A stretch of DNA of 64,000 nucleotides, from the NCBI RefSeq assembly GCF_002259485.1, contig NZ_NPGA01000012.1, positions 1-64,000 on the forward strand, read 5' to 3'. Of this stretch, positions 26,991 to 38,165 are shown in pieces. Within the stretch, counting starts at the first letter, position 1; every line of letters starts with the position of its first letter. The position numbers and the translations under genes were made by a program. Below the pieces are notes generated by a model that did no database searches, was not told the origin of the DNA, and saw nothing but the letters and a program-made list of their open reading frames with translations. The stretch comes from Rhodococcus sp. 14-1411-2a (GTDB lineage: Bacteria; Actinomycetota; Actinomycetes; Mycobacteriales; Mycobacteriaceae).

Positions 26991-27365
26991 TCAGAGGTCG
27001 TCGAGTTTCACTATGCCGTCTTGCAGGGCCCTGGCGACGAGTGCCGCCTTGGTCGGCGCTGCCCGACCGATGCGGGAGTATTTGTCTCGAATTCGTGTCA
27101 GGTGGGTGTTGACGGTTCCCAGGGCGATGTGGAGGCGCGCACCGACTTCGACCTTGGAGTCGCAGTCCAACCAGACTTTCAGGACTGCAACTTCACGCTT
27201 GGTCAGTCCGGGTGACGCGTACGTCGGCGCTGGTCGTCGGCCCTGGACTCGCCCCGATGCAAGAGTGGAACGGGTGACGGGCGGCCTCGGGCCGAGAGGG
27301 TTGCGCACTGTCCCGGGCACTGCGACGCGCGTCTGGACTTGGGGTCGACGATCGATCAACACCAT
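26991..27365 (-). CDS. LuxR-type (GerE) helix-turn-helix regulator, short form
   Basis: A 124-residue protein. The C-terminal 70 residues form a GerE/LuxR DNA-binding domain (GLTKREVAVLKVWLDCDSKVEVGARLHIALGTVNTHLTRIRDKYSRIGR). The N-terminal 50 residues are basic and proline-rich, with no receiver or ligand-binding domain. The ATG at 27365 follows GAGGAGG with good spacing. It is divergent from the tandem-TetR gene across a 209-base gap that contains an inverted repeat. It probably acts as a stand-alone regulator; its targets are unknown. Confidence 0.8.
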   Translation of the reverse strand: MVLIDRRPQVQTRVAVPGTVRNPLGPRPPVTRSTLASGRVQGRRPAPTYASPGLTKREVAVLKVWLDCDSKVEVGARLHIALGTVNTHLTRIRDKYSRIGRAAPTKAALVARALQDGIVKLDDL

Positions 27366-27474
27366 GGGGTCCTCCTCGAGATACCGGCCTTGAGGCCGAT
27401 GAGTATCCGACCACGGCCCGCGAACCCCCTGCAACACAAACCAATTCGAGAACAAGATCGATTCGAGTGTTACG

Positions 27475-27492
27475 ACTACACAGACATGTAGT
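27475..27492. promoter_or_regulatory. Inverted repeat between LuxR-type and tandem-TetR genes
   Basis: ACTACACAGACATGTAGT has perfect 6-bp arms and a 6-base spacer. It lies 110 bases before the LuxR-type start and 83 before the TetR-type start. It is a plausible operator for either regulator. Confidence 0.45.
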
Positions 27493-27574
27493 TAGAACTA
27501 AACACTGCGAGCTCGGCCACTGGATTGCTATGGTTCGTGATCCATTCAGGTGCTGTGAAGTCCAGTGAAGGCGG

Positions 27575-28837
27575 TTGACGTTGAACCCTAGGCCCGTCCC
27601 GCGTGAACAATTTCTCCACGCCGGATACCGGCTCCTGAACGACGTGGACATGACCGACCTCGCCCGGTCGCTGTCCATCTCGGCGGTGGTCGACGGTGCC
27701 GGGCTGTCGCATCAAACGTTCCACAACACCTACCCCGGCAACTCCCGCAGCGGAGGTTCCGGCGGCAAAGAAGCGTTCGTGGCGGATCTTCTCGACAACC
27801 TCACCGTGAATTACACCGGCACGACGCCCATCGACCCGCCTGCCGGGCTGCGAGACGCGGCCGCGCCGGTGTCCGCCCTGTTCGAGGACCTGACCTCCGG
27901 CCTGATGCGTCGGCGCCTGGTCGCCACCCTGCTCGCCAGCGACCACGACGGGGCGCGCAAAGCCGTCACCCCCGAATTCGAGCGCCTGGACGCCGACCTG
28001 CGCACCATGGTGGGTCGGGCCATCCAAGCTCAGGGCGGGTCCGTGCGTCGGCCGCTGTCGTTGACGTCCCTGTCCACTGCCCTGGGCGCACTTCTCGACG
28101 GCTACGCTCTTCGCGAGATGCTCACGCCCGGTTCCGTTGCCACGAGCGAGGTAGCCGAGGCAGTCACCTCGATCCTGCGCTGGGCCGTCGACCCAGTGCA
28201 TTCCGATCGGAACTCGACCGAACCCGACCCCGTCGACGTGCTCGACGATGCCGCGTCCCTCCGCCCCGATCTGGAGGCCGACGTCATCGCGGCCACGGAA
28301 GCGCTCTTCCTCGACAACGGATACTTCCTGGTGACGCTCGCCGACATCGCCGCAGCAGCAAAAATTCGAGTCGAGGATCTCCGACGCCTGTTTCCCAGCA
28401 AGGTAGACATCATCGTCGCCGCACTGAAACCCGAGTTCGATCGCGTCCTACGGCTGCGCCGAGCCGACGAACGCCTCGGCGTCGAGCCCGCAATCGCTCT
28501 GCAGCGCACGTTGATTGCGGTGGGCGAGTTCGTGATCGACAACCGCGCGATGAGCACAGGGATGCTCCTCGCGCTCAGCTTCGAGCAGTTCCAACAGCCG
28601 AGCACGATCACGACCGTGATGGAGAACCTGTACCTACCTGCCGCCGTCGTCCCCATCCTCGAACGCGGTCGCGAAACCGGCGTGTTCAGCGACGAGGCAC
28701 CGACGATCGAGGCGGCAGTCATGCTGACCAACAACGTGCTGTTCCGATGCTTGACGCGGCCGACCGAATCGGCAATCGACGTTGCCGACGGCGTTCTCCG
28801 ACTACTCATGCCCGGCATCTCGACCAGGACGCCCTGA
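27575..28837 (+). CDS. Tandem TetR-like regulator (two HTH/ligand units)
   Basis: A 420-residue protein, twice the usual TetR length. The first unit (residues about 10-205) has a divergent helix-turn-helix (SLSISAVVDGAGLSHQTFHNTYPGN). The second (about 225-415) has a better one (NGYFLVTLADIAAAAKIRVEDLRRLFPSKVDIIVAAL). Each is followed by a helical C-terminal domain. Such internal duplication could let a monomer mimic a TetR dimer. The start is the TTG at 27575 after GAAGG; another TTG two codons on is possible. Ligand and targets are unknown. Confidence 0.78.
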   Translation: MTLNPRPVPREQFLHAGYRLLNDVDMTDLARSLSISAVVDGAGLSHQTFHNTYPGNSRSGGSGGKEAFVADLLDNLTVNYTGTTPIDPPAGLRDAAAPVSALFEDLTSGLMRRRLVATLLASDHDGARKAVTPEFERLDADLRTMVGRAIQAQGGSVRRPLSLTSLSTALGALLDGYALREMLTPGSVATSEVAEAVTSILRWAVDPVHSDRNSTEPDPVDVLDDAASLRPDLEADVIAATEALFLDNGYFLVTLADIAAAAKIRVEDLRRLFPSKVDIIVAALKPEFDRVLRLRRADERLGVEPAIALQRTLIAVGEFVIDNRAMSTGMLLALSFEQFQQPSTITTVMENLYLPAAVVPILERGRETGVFSDEAPTIEAAVMLTNNVLFRCLTRPTESAIDVADGVLRLLMPGISTRTP

Positions 28838-28891
28838 CGTCACCCGGCCCGAGGGTTCGTCTCAGGTCTAGAACTTGGTCTGCGAAAGTCC

Positions 28892-28897
28892 TACGGT
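28892..28897 (+). promoter_or_regulatory. -10 hexamer TACGGT, leaderless promoter
   Basis: TACGGT ends six bases before the ATG at 28904, with no Shine-Dalgarno between. Confidence 0.45.
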
Positions 28898-28903
28898 TGT
28901 TTC

Positions 28904-29329
28904 ATGGCACTGTCGAAGGCAGAACGCGAAGAATTTCTGGCCGAACCTCACATCGCCGCGCTGTCCGTCGCTGCAGGCCCTGATCGTGGTCCGTTGACTG
29001 TCCCCATCTGGTACGACTACACCCCCGGTGCCCAGGCGTGGGTCCTCACCGGGAAGACGTCCAGGAAGGCCGAATCGATCAGAGCTGCAGGTCGATTCAC
29101 GCTGATGGTCGAGCAGTCGGACCCGAGGATCAGGTACGTCTCGGTCGACGGATCCGTTGCGCGGGAACAGCCGAGTACACCGGAGTTACTGCGCACCATG
29201 GCAGCGCGCTATCTGCCGCCGGAGAAGGTCGACGGCTACCTCGAGATGGCCGACAGTGAGCACGAAGAGAACGTGGTGTTCTACCTGCAGCCGGAGCATT
29301 GGCTGTCGGCCGATCTGGGCGCGATCTGA
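28904..29329 (+). CDS. PPOX-class (split-barrel, probably F420-binding) family protein
   Basis: A 141-residue pyridoxamine 5'-phosphate oxidase-like split-barrel protein. It begins MALSKAEREEFLAEPHIAALSV and continues PLTVPIWYDYTPGAQAWVLTGKTSRKAESIRAAGRFTLMVE. The TGKTSRKA stretch binds cofactor phosphate in F420- or FMN-dependent members. It is cytoplasmic and probably reduces an unsaturated or quinoid compound. It is convergent with the lipase gene, with a small dyad (AGAACC/GGTTCT, 29331-29347) between the stops. Confidence 0.82.
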   Translation: MALSKAEREEFLAEPHIAALSVAAGPDRGPLTVPIWYDYTPGAQAWVLTGKTSRKAESIRAAGRFTLMVEQSDPRIRYVSVDGSVAREQPSTPELLRTMAARYLPPEKVDGYLEMADSEHEENVVFYLQPEHWLSADLGAI

Positions 29330-29345
29330 CAGAACCACCCGGGTT

Positions 29346-30620
29346 CTACGGAGTCGGTGCCAGGCTGTTTCCGGGCGGCATGGTTCCGCAGTTGCTCCGC
29401 GTCGGCCCACCGGAGAACCGCTCGGTCAGGAATTGCAGACTCTGGGCCTCGAATGCCGGAAAGGCTTCGCTGTGCGACAAGCCGTCGTACTGCGCGTACT
29501 GCACATCGACGCCCCGGCCGCAGTATTCGTACGCCAGTCCCTGTACGTCCGCGGTGATCATGACGGAATCGCCGATCGGATCGGCTTGCCCCACAGCCAG
29601 GAACATCGGCGTCCGCGGAGTGCCTTGGCTACCCATGATGTTGTCGTCGATCGCCGCCACCACCTCGGGTACGTCGAGCATGGAGGTGTACGGAGCCTTG
29701 ACCATCGACGCGTCGGTGAGCGTCGGGTAGTCGTCGGCGAACTGGGCGATGCACTCCTGATCGACCTGATCGATCACCTGGCGACCGTAGTCGGAGATGA
29801 AATCGTCCAGGTCGAGACCGTAGGCGCGTTGGTAGGCGACGATGAGAGCCGGAATGACGCCCGCCCACTCCTTGCTTCCGCTGACGTACGGCAGGTTGTG
29901 AGCCAGGTCGACGGGCAGCCCGCCGGCCGCCGCTCCGACGAGGTTCAGCTCGGGTGCGTACTCGGGGGCAATCTCGGCACCCCACTGCGTCGGGACGGAG
30001 CCTCCGGAGTATCCGACCATACCGACGGGCGTGTTCGACGGAAGCTGCAGAAAAGACTGTGCCGCGCGAACGCCGTCCAGAGCTGCGTAGCCCGACTGCC
30101 GTCCGATCGTCCACTCGAGTTGCTCGCCCTCGTAATCCGGCACGACGACGGTGTAACCGGCTGCGAGATAACCGGCAATGACCACCTGTTCCGCGCCGGC
30201 AATAGGACTCGTGGACCCGCCGCTGAGGGTGTACGAGGGGTTGCACTGGGACCCGAGGGCGTCGTATGCCATGTGGTACGACACGATTCGCGTCGGGCCG
30301 GGGATCAGGGGCCGCAGCACCGTGGCGACCGTGACGACGGATTCGCCCTGCTGGTCGGTAGTTCTGTACAGAACCTGGCTACCGGTGACCGGCGTCGGCT
30401 GGTTCGGCGTTCGGAACGTCATGGGCCTCGACCGAAGCACCGTTCCCGGGGAGACGTCCAGCCCGCCGTCCCAATCGTAGAACGGATCGTCGGCCGGAAT
30501 CGGTGAGCCGGGCCCCGGATCTGCTTGTGCAACAGGCACACTCACGAGTGTGACGGATCCCAGAACCAGGACGACGGAGGCCACCAGCCTCACCACGAAT
30601 CCTTTACCGACCTGTGACAT
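29346..30620 (-). CDS. Secreted LIP-family lipase
   Basis: A 424-residue exported protein with a signal peptide ending around VAQADPGP. It matches the secretory lipase (LIP) family: RTTDQQGESVVTVATVLRP near the N-terminus, the nucleophile elbow GMVGYSGGSVPTQWG near residue 195, the acid in AVGQADPIGD and the His in DGLSHSEAFPAFEAQ near the end. It probably hydrolyses acylglycerols or esters outside the cell. Cysteines in SQCNP, QECIA, YEYCGRG and SNCGT suggest disulfides. The start at 30620 is supported by a TTTAAT hexamer seven bases upstream. That promoter sits on the terminator of leuS. Confidence 0.87.
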   Translation of the reverse strand: MSQVGKGFVVRLVASVVLVLGSVTLVSVPVAQADPGPGSPIPADDPFYDWDGGLDVSPGTVLRSRPMTFRTPNQPTPVTGSQVLYRTTDQQGESVVTVATVLRPLIPGPTRIVSYHMAYDALGSQCNPSYTLSGGSTSPIAGAEQVVIAGYLAAGYTVVVPDYEGEQLEWTIGRQSGYAALDGVRAAQSFLQLPSNTPVGMVGYSGGSVPTQWGAEIAPEYAPELNLVGAAAGGLPVDLAHNLPYVSGSKEWAGVIPALIVAYQRAYGLDLDDFISDYGRQVIDQVDQECIAQFADDYPTLTDASMVKAPYTSMLDVPEVVAAIDDNIMGSQGTPRTPMFLAVGQADPIGDSVMITADVQGLAYEYCGRGVDVQYAQYDGLSHSEAFPAFEAQSLQFLTERFSGGPTRSNCGTMPPGNSLAPTP

Positions 30621-30627
30621 GGAACAA

Positions 30628-30633
30628 ATTAAA
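30628..30633 (-). promoter_or_regulatory. -10 hexamer TTTAAT, possible leaderless promoter
   Basis: On the minus strand TTTAAT ends seven bases before the lipase ATG. It coincides with the T-rich tail of the leuS hairpin. Confidence 0.35.
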
Positions 30634-30700
30634 GCCCCGAGCTCGAAGTTATGGACGGAAATCGCCAGATTTTCATCCACAACTTCGAGTTCGGCGGGGG

Positions 30701-30703
<3 letters not shown>
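30633..30703 (-). terminator. Long hairpin terminator of leuS
   Basis: On the minus strand a stem of more than 20 pairs runs from the leuS stop codon (AGCCCC... arm, including CTCGAAGTT) to its complement (AACTTCGAGCTCGGGGCT). A T-rich tail TTTAATTT follows. The loop is about 20 bases. Confidence 0.7.
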
Positions 30704-33523
<2,820 letters not shown>

Positions 33524-33530
33524 ACCTACC

Positions 33531-33536
33531 AGCCTA
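33531..33536 (-). promoter_or_regulatory. -10 hexamer TAGGCT, leaderless promoter of leuS
   Basis: On the minus strand TAGGCT ends seven bases before the leuS GTG. No Shine-Dalgarno is visible. Confidence 0.5.
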
Positions 33537-33579
33537 AAGTGTGATGCGGCCCGCCTGGTACCAGGACCTCGCTGCGCCG

Positions 33580-33585
33580 TATCCT
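33580..33585 (+). promoter_or_regulatory. -10 hexamer TATCCT, leaderless promoter
   Basis: TATCCT ends six bases before the GTG at 33592. This supports the shorter start of the SdpI-type gene. Confidence 0.45.
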
Positions 33586-33591
33586 GGCCAG

Positions 33592-33996
33592 GTGGTCATC
33601 GTCTCGGTTGTGTTGTTCGTGCTCGCGCTCGTCGTCGGCGCTGTCGCTGCCATGTCGCTGCTGGGTCGGCTCCCACGCAACCGCTTCGCCGGTGTCCGCA
33701 CCGCCGAGGCCATGCGTGACGACGAGACGTTCACCCTCGCCAATCGCGTCGCCGGTCCCACGACAGCCGCATCGGCGCTGGTACTGGCCATCGGCGCAGT
33801 GGCCGCCCTCGCACTGAACGGCATCGCCGCCGTCGTCGGCGTCGTCGTTGCCCTCGTGGCCGCGCTGTTCATCGCCGCAGCCGGCGGATCCATCGGGGCC
33901 CGCGCAGCAGCGGCCGTTCCGCCACCCGCCGAGGCGGACGGATGCGGAAGCTCGTGCATCTCGTGCAGCCTCAAGGACGCCTGCCAGCCGAGCTGA
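33592..33996 (+). CDS. SdpI-family small membrane protein with Cys-rich tail
   Basis: A 134-residue protein with three hydrophobic helices. The SdpI signature [33 protein letters not shown] lies after the first helix. SdpI of Bacillus is an immunity/signalling membrane protein, but most family members have no known role. The C-terminal tail carries [16 protein letters not shown], four cysteines that could bind metal or form disulfides. The GTG at 33592 puts the first helix at the N-terminus and matches a leaderless promoter; an earlier GTG at 33541 is possible. The next gene starts five bases on. Confidence 0.75.
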   Translation: MVIVSVVLFVLALVVGAVAAMSLLGRLPRNRFAGVRTAEAMRDDETFTLANRVAGPTTAASALVLAIGAVAALALNGIAAVVGVVVALVAALFIAAAGGSIGARAAAAVPPPAEADGCGSSCISCSLKDACQPS

Positions 33997-34000
33997 GCGG

Positions 34001-34981
34001 ATGAAGGCGAAGGCACTACGCACGTTCGACCCGGCCGGGGTCGTGTTCGGCGTTGCCGTCCCCCTTGTCGTCGCCGCACTCGGACTCGTCCTGGCCTACC
34101 TGTGGCAAGGCCGTCTGCCCGAGCAGGTCGCCACTCACTTCAGCGGCACCGAACCGGACGACTTCTCCAATCCACTCTCCAACGCCTGGACCCTCGCGAT
34201 CGTGATCGTGCTGGTCGGCGGTGGGTGCAGTGCCGTCGCGTCGTTGACTCGGGTGCTGCTGATCATGCGTCGAACCATGCTGGTCATCGGGCTGACCGTC
34301 GTCGGAACGATCGGTGTTCTGCAGATCGCGACCCTCGTCCGAGAACTGGACATGGCGTCCGAACGGAGCGTGACCATCCCCGGCTGGGCTATCGCGGTGG
34401 GAACCGTCGTCGGATTCGCGGCCGGGTTGTTCGGTGCGTCCAGGCTGCGTGACTACCGCGAACGCGTCGACGCCACATCACCGCCGCACGCAGATCTTCC
34501 GCGCTGCAGCCCGGAGTTGCCGCTGGTGGTCCGCGTCGGAGCCAGCCGGGTCGCCGGCATCACCGTCGTGGCAGTCTCCCTGGCCGGCGCCGCTCTGACG
34601 TGCTGGCTGTCCGGCTCACTGTGGCCGATCTTCCTGTTCGCCCCACTGACGATTCTGATTGTGTCGCTCCTGCGCTTCACCGTGCACATCGACAGCGACG
34701 GCCTCTTCGTCTCGAGCCTGGGCATGGCGGCATTCGACTACGACATCGACGAGATCACCGGCGCCTCGGTGCGGGCGGTCGATCCGTCGAAGGAGTTCGG
34801 GGGCTGGGGTCTTCGGGCCAAGGGACGCGGGAACTACGCCGTCGCCACCGACGCCGGTCCCGCGGCCTTCGTCACCTTCGCCAACGGGGATCGGCTCACC
34901 ATCGGATCTGTGCACGCCGAGAAGATCGCGGGCACGCTCAACACCCTGACCGCCCGCAGTCGCAACGCCACGGTGGATTAA
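34001..34981 (+). CDS. DUF1648 membrane protein with PH-like C-terminal domain
   Basis: A 326-residue protein. An N-terminal DUF1648 unit (ALGLVLAYLWQGRLPEQVATHFSGTEPDDFSNPLS) is followed by five or six hydrophobic segments. The C-terminal soluble part of about 90 residues resembles a bacterial PH domain (VHIDSDGLFVSSLGMAAFDYDIDEITGASV). In SdpI proteins DUF1648 and the SdpI domain are usually one chain; here the SdpI piece is the adjacent upstream gene. The two probably act together. Its TAA stop forms part of the next gene's putative -10 element. Confidence 0.75.
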   Translation: MKAKALRTFDPAGVVFGVAVPLVVAALGLVLAYLWQGRLPEQVATHFSGTEPDDFSNPLSNAWTLAIVIVLVGGGCSAVASLTRVLLIMRRTMLVIGLTVVGTIGVLQIATLVRELDMASERSVTIPGWAIAVGTVVGFAAGLFGASRLRDYRERVDATSPPHADLPRCSPELPLVVRVGASRVAGITVVAVSLAGAALTCWLSGSLWPIFLFAPLTILIVSLLRFTVHIDSDGLFVSSLGMAAFDYDIDEITGASVRAVDPSKEFGGWGLRAKGRGNYAVATDAGPAAFVTFANGDRLTIGSVHAEKIAGTLNTLTARSRNATVD

Positions 34982-34984
34982 GTT
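34979..34984 (+). promoter_or_regulatory. -10 hexamer TAAGTT, leaderless promoter
   Basis: TAAGTT includes the TAA stop of the DUF1648 gene and ends six bases before the GTG at 34991. Confidence 0.4.
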
Positions 34985-34990
34985 AGCCAA

Positions 34991-35992
34991 GTGAAGTTGT
35001 TGCGGGATACCGTGCTGGATCCCTTCCTGTTGGGCATCTTCGCGGTCGCAGCGCTGGCGAGCCTGTTCCCGGCCACCGGCACAGCGGAGGACGTCCTGGG
35101 CTGGGTGACGCGCATCGCCATTGCTCTGTTGTTCCTCATTTACGGCGCTCGACTCTCGCCGCGCGACGCCTGGAACGGCGTCAAGCACTGGCGGCTGCAC
35201 GCGGTGATCCTGGCGTGCACGTATCTGCTGTTCCCGGCACTCGGGCTGGCCCTGCGGATTCTCGTCCCCGGCGTGATCAGCGACGACCTCTACACCGGAA
35301 TGCTGTTCCTCTGCCTGGTCCCGTCGACCGTGCAGTCCTCGATCGCCTTCACCTCCATCGCCCGCGGCAACGTCGCCGGTGCCGTGGTGAGCGCCTCGTT
35401 CTCCAACATCATCGGAGTGTTCGTCACCCCACTGCTCGTGATCGCCCTGATGACCACGACCGGTTCCGTGACCATCGACCCCAGCTCGGTACTCGACATC
35501 GCCCTGCAACTGCTGCTTCCGTTCGCCGTCGGTCAGTTGATCCGGCCCTGGGTGACAGGCTGGCTCACCCGGCACAGCGCGCCGACGAAGCTCGTCGACC
35601 GTGGTTCGATCCTGCTGGTCGTGTTCGCCGCGTTCAGCGAATCCATGAACCAGAACGTGTGGTCCTCGGTGCCGGTGTGGCGCATCGGCATCGTCGTCGC
35701 AGTGTGCGCTGCGTTGCTCGCCGTGGTGCTGGCGATCACCTGGTACGGAGGCAAGTGGCTGGGCTTCGCTTTCGAGGATCGGGTGGTGCTGCTGTTCTGC
35801 GGATCCAAGAAGAGCCTGGCCAGCGGGCTGCCGATGGCCGCAGTCCTGTTCGTCGGCCAACCCGTCGGACTGATCGTGCTGCCGCTGTTGATCTTCCATC
35901 AGATTCAGCTGATGGTGTGCACCGTGATCGCCCAGCATCTCGCGCGACGACCGCAATCGGAACAGAGCCCGGTGGGCAGCGTCGCGGACTAG
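34991..35992 (+). CDS. Bile acid:sodium symporter-like (SBF_like) transporter
   Basis: A 333-residue integral membrane protein with about nine or ten helices. It matches the SBF_like family (relatives of human SLC10A7 and E. coli YfeH): FLIYGARLSPRDAWNGVKHWRLH near residue 45, FLCLVPSTVQSSIAFTSIARGNVAGAVVSASFSNI near 103 (the helix-break substrate region), and LFCGSKKSLASGLPMAAVLF near 263. It probably moves an organic anion, possibly with sodium. The substrate is unknown. It is followed 36 bases later by gadB, without clear functional linkage. Confidence 0.85.
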   Translation: MKLLRDTVLDPFLLGIFAVAALASLFPATGTAEDVLGWVTRIAIALLFLIYGARLSPRDAWNGVKHWRLHAVILACTYLLFPALGLALRILVPGVISDDLYTGMLFLCLVPSTVQSSIAFTSIARGNVAGAVVSASFSNIIGVFVTPLLVIALMTTTGSVTIDPSSVLDIALQLLLPFAVGQLIRPWVTGWLTRHSAPTKLVDRGSILLVVFAAFSESMNQNVWSSVPVWRIGIVVAVCAALLAVVLAITWYGGKWLGFAFEDRVVLLFCGSKKSLASGLPMAAVLFVGQPVGLIVLPLLIFHQIQLMVCTVIAQHLARRPQSEQSPVGSVAD

Positions 35993-36028
35993 ATTGGGTG
36001 TCACTCGAGCCGATCACGGGAGAAGACG

Positions 36029-37390
36029 ATGACCAGGAAAATCCATGCCGACGGTATTGTCTCTGCGGCCTACACCGGCCGCCTCGCCACCAATCCCGTA
36101 CCCGCACTGAGGCTTCCCGAGGAACAGCTCGATCCCGACGCCGCCTACCGCTTCATCCACGACGAACTGATGCTCGACGGCAGCTCGCGCCTGAATCTGG
36201 CGACGTTCGTCACCACCTGGATGGATCCACAGGCCGAGAAGCTCATGGCCGAGACGTTCGACAAGAACATGATCGACAAGGACGAGTACCCGTCCACTGC
36301 CGCCATCGAGGAACGCTGCGTCAACATCGTCGCGGACCTGTTCCACGCCCCCGGACTCGACCGGGAGGACCCGTCGTCGGCCACCGGGGTCTCGACCATC
36401 GGCTCCAGTGAGGCCGTCATGTTGGCCGGCTTGGCACTCAAGTGGCGCTGGCGAGCGAGGGGAGCAGGTACCGGCACTCCGAACCTGGTGCTCGGCAGCA
36501 ATGTTCAGGTGGTGTGGGAGAAGTTCTGCCGCTACTTCGACGTGGAGCCCAAGTACCTGCCCGTCGAGCGCGGACGCTACGTCATCACCCCGGAACAGGT
36601 TCGAGATGCAGTGGACGAGAACACCATCGGCGTCGTCGCGATCCTCGGCACCACGTTCACCGGAGAACTCGAACCGGTGCAGGAGATCTGCGCTGCACTG
36701 GACGAGATCGCGGGTAGCGGCGGGCCCGACGTACCGGTTCACGTCGATGCAGCCAGTGGCGGATTCGTCGTACCGTTCCTGTACCCGGAACTGGAATGGG
36801 ATTTCCGATTGCCTCGGGTCAAGTCCATCAACGCCAGCGGCCACAAGTACGGACTGACCTATCCGGGAATCGGATTCGCCGTCTGGCGAACCAAGGAAGA
36901 CCTGCCCGAGGACCTCGTGTTCCGCGTCAACTACCTCGGCGGAGACATGCCTACGTTCACGTTGAACTTCTCCCGGCCGGGCAATCAGGTGATCGGGCAG
37001 TACTACAACTTCCTGCGCCTCGGTAGATCCGGCTACACCGACATCATGAAAGCGCTGCGCGACACCGCAGTTCGCGTCAGCCGACACCTCGCCAAACACC
37101 CCGACATCGAGGTCGTCACCGACGGCTCGGCGATCCCGGTCCTGTCGTTCATGCTGAAGGACCACTGCGAGTTCACCGTCTTCGACGTCTCCCACGAACT
37201 ACGCGCCCGCGGCTGGCAGGTGCCGGCATACACGATGCCCGACAACGCAACCGACGTCGCCGTGCTCAGAGTCGTAGTGCGAGAGGGTTTCAGCGCGGAC
37301 CTGGGCCGAATGCTGTGCATCGCCATCGACGAGGTGCTCGCCGGCTTGAAGTCAGGTGGACACTCGAGCGCGCAGGCCTTCGCTCACTGA
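36029..37390 (+). CDS. gadB: Glutamate decarboxylase
   Basis: A 453-residue PLP-dependent group II decarboxylase. It shows TTWMDPQAEKLMAET near residue 62, GSSEAVMLAGLALKWRWR near 125, HVDAASGGFVVPF (cofactor Asp) near 238, and the PLP lysine Lys273 in INASGHKYGL. The C-terminal tail, involved in pH control of Gad enzymes, ends FAH. The reaction converts glutamate to GABA, consuming a proton. No antiporter gene (gadC) is adjacent. The ATG at 36029 follows GGGAGAAG. The gene ends just before a repeat hairpin. Confidence 0.94.
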   Translation: MTRKIHADGIVSAAYTGRLATNPVPALRLPEEQLDPDAAYRFIHDELMLDGSSRLNLATFVTTWMDPQAEKLMAETFDKNMIDKDEYPSTAAIEERCVNIVADLFHAPGLDREDPSSATGVSTIGSSEAVMLAGLALKWRWRARGAGTGTPNLVLGSNVQVVWEKFCRYFDVEPKYLPVERGRYVITPEQVRDAVDENTIGVVAILGTTFTGELEPVQEICAALDEIAGSGGPDVPVHVDAASGGFVVPFLYPELEWDFRLPRVKSINASGHKYGLTYPGIGFAVWRTKEDLPEDLVFRVNYLGGDMPTFTLNFSRPGNQVIGQYYNFLRLGRSGYTDIMKALRDTAVRVSRHLAKHPDIEVVTDGSAIPVLSFMLKDHCEFTVFDVSHELRARGWQVPAYTMPDNATDVAVLRVVVREGFSADLGRMLCIAIDEVLAGLKSGGHSSAQAFAH

Positions 37391-37403
37391 GCGCTGCGCG
37401 CAT

Positions 37404-37458
37404 GTGAGCGGAAACTCGACCCCTGCTACGAGGTTTCGCTCACGTGCGGCGCAGCCGC
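37404..37458. repeat. Intergenic dyad repeat, copy 1 (acts as terminator?)
   Basis: A 15-base stem (GTGAGCGGAAACTCG with CGAGGTTTCGCTCAC, one mismatch) has a 10-base loop. It is followed by GTGCGGCGCAGCCGCT. The unit lies between the convergent stops of gadB and yqgE, and is nearly identical to copy 2 at 42773. Confidence 0.8.
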
Positions 37459-37459
37459 T

Positions 37460-38077
37460 CTAGTTGCGGTCGACGTCGATCGGATGAGATGCCAGCAGCG
37501 CCAACGGCATCGGCTGCCTGCGCAGTACATGCGCCCACAGGTCGATCCGCGGCGGACCGATCACGTCGGATGCCAAGGCCGACAACACGATCCAGTCGTC
37601 ACGGTCGAGTTCACCTTCGAGTTGCCCGAACGTCCAGCCCGAGTATCCGGCGAAGATGCGCACGCCCTCGACGAGTGGGGCGATGTCGGCAGGATCGGAA
37701 TCGAGATCGACCATCACCACTCGGCCGTCAACACGGCGCAGACCGGGAACACCGTCGATCGACACACCGGTCCGCAGCGTCGCCAGGCACAGAGCCGAAT
37801 CGCGCTTGACCGGGCCACCGACGTACAGCGCCTGCGGTTTGGCTGCCAGCTCGGACCAGTTGGGCAGTACGTTCTGCACCGCCGTCTCGCTGGGACGGTT
37901 GATCACGACACCGAGGCTGCCCGCATCGTTGTGTTCGATGATGTAGATGACGGTGCGCCGAAACGTGGGCTCGACGAGTTCGATGGACGACACCAACAGA
38001 CTGCCGGGACGGACATCGCGCAAGGCCGATGCCGTCTGGTCCTCGGGTTCCTCCGCATGCGCTGCCACGCTAGTCAT
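37460..38077 (-). CDS. YqgE/AlgH family protein
   Basis: A 205-residue protein of the DUF179/AlgH family. It begins RPGSLLVSSIELVEPTFRRTVIYIIEHNDAGSLGVVINRPSE and includes YVGGPVKRDSALCLATL and the C-terminal FAGYSGWTFGQLEGELDRDDWIV, all family hallmarks. The fold is known, the biochemical role is not. The ATG at 38077 is preferred; a GTG five codons earlier is possible. The TetR gene lies upstream on the same strand, separated by 88 bases that contain a partial repeat. Confidence 0.9.
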   Translation of the reverse strand: MTSVAAHAEEPEDQTASALRDVRPGSLLVSSIELVEPTFRRTVIYIIEHNDAGSLGVVINRPSETAVQNVLPNWSELAAKPQALYVGGPVKRDSALCLATLRTGVSIDGVPGLRRVDGRVVMVDLDSDPADIAPLVEGVRIFAGYSGWTFGQLEGELDRDDWIVLSALASDVIGPPRIDLWAHVLRRQPMPLALLASHPIDVDRN

Positions 38078-38130
38078 TGTGGCACCGCCCACCGCCGGAT
38101 GTGGCGCAAGCGATACGGCCAGTCCTCATG

Positions 38131-38155
38131 GGTCGTTCCGCAGGCTCCACTCCCG
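38131..38155. repeat. Partial intergenic repeat related to 26830
   Basis: GGTCGTTCCGCAGGCTCCAC and following bases match 26830-26855 closely (GGTCGTTGGGCAGGCTCCAC). Here the hairpin arms are absent, so only the inner part is shared. Confidence 0.45.
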
Positions 38156-38165
38156 CCCTTGTTAC

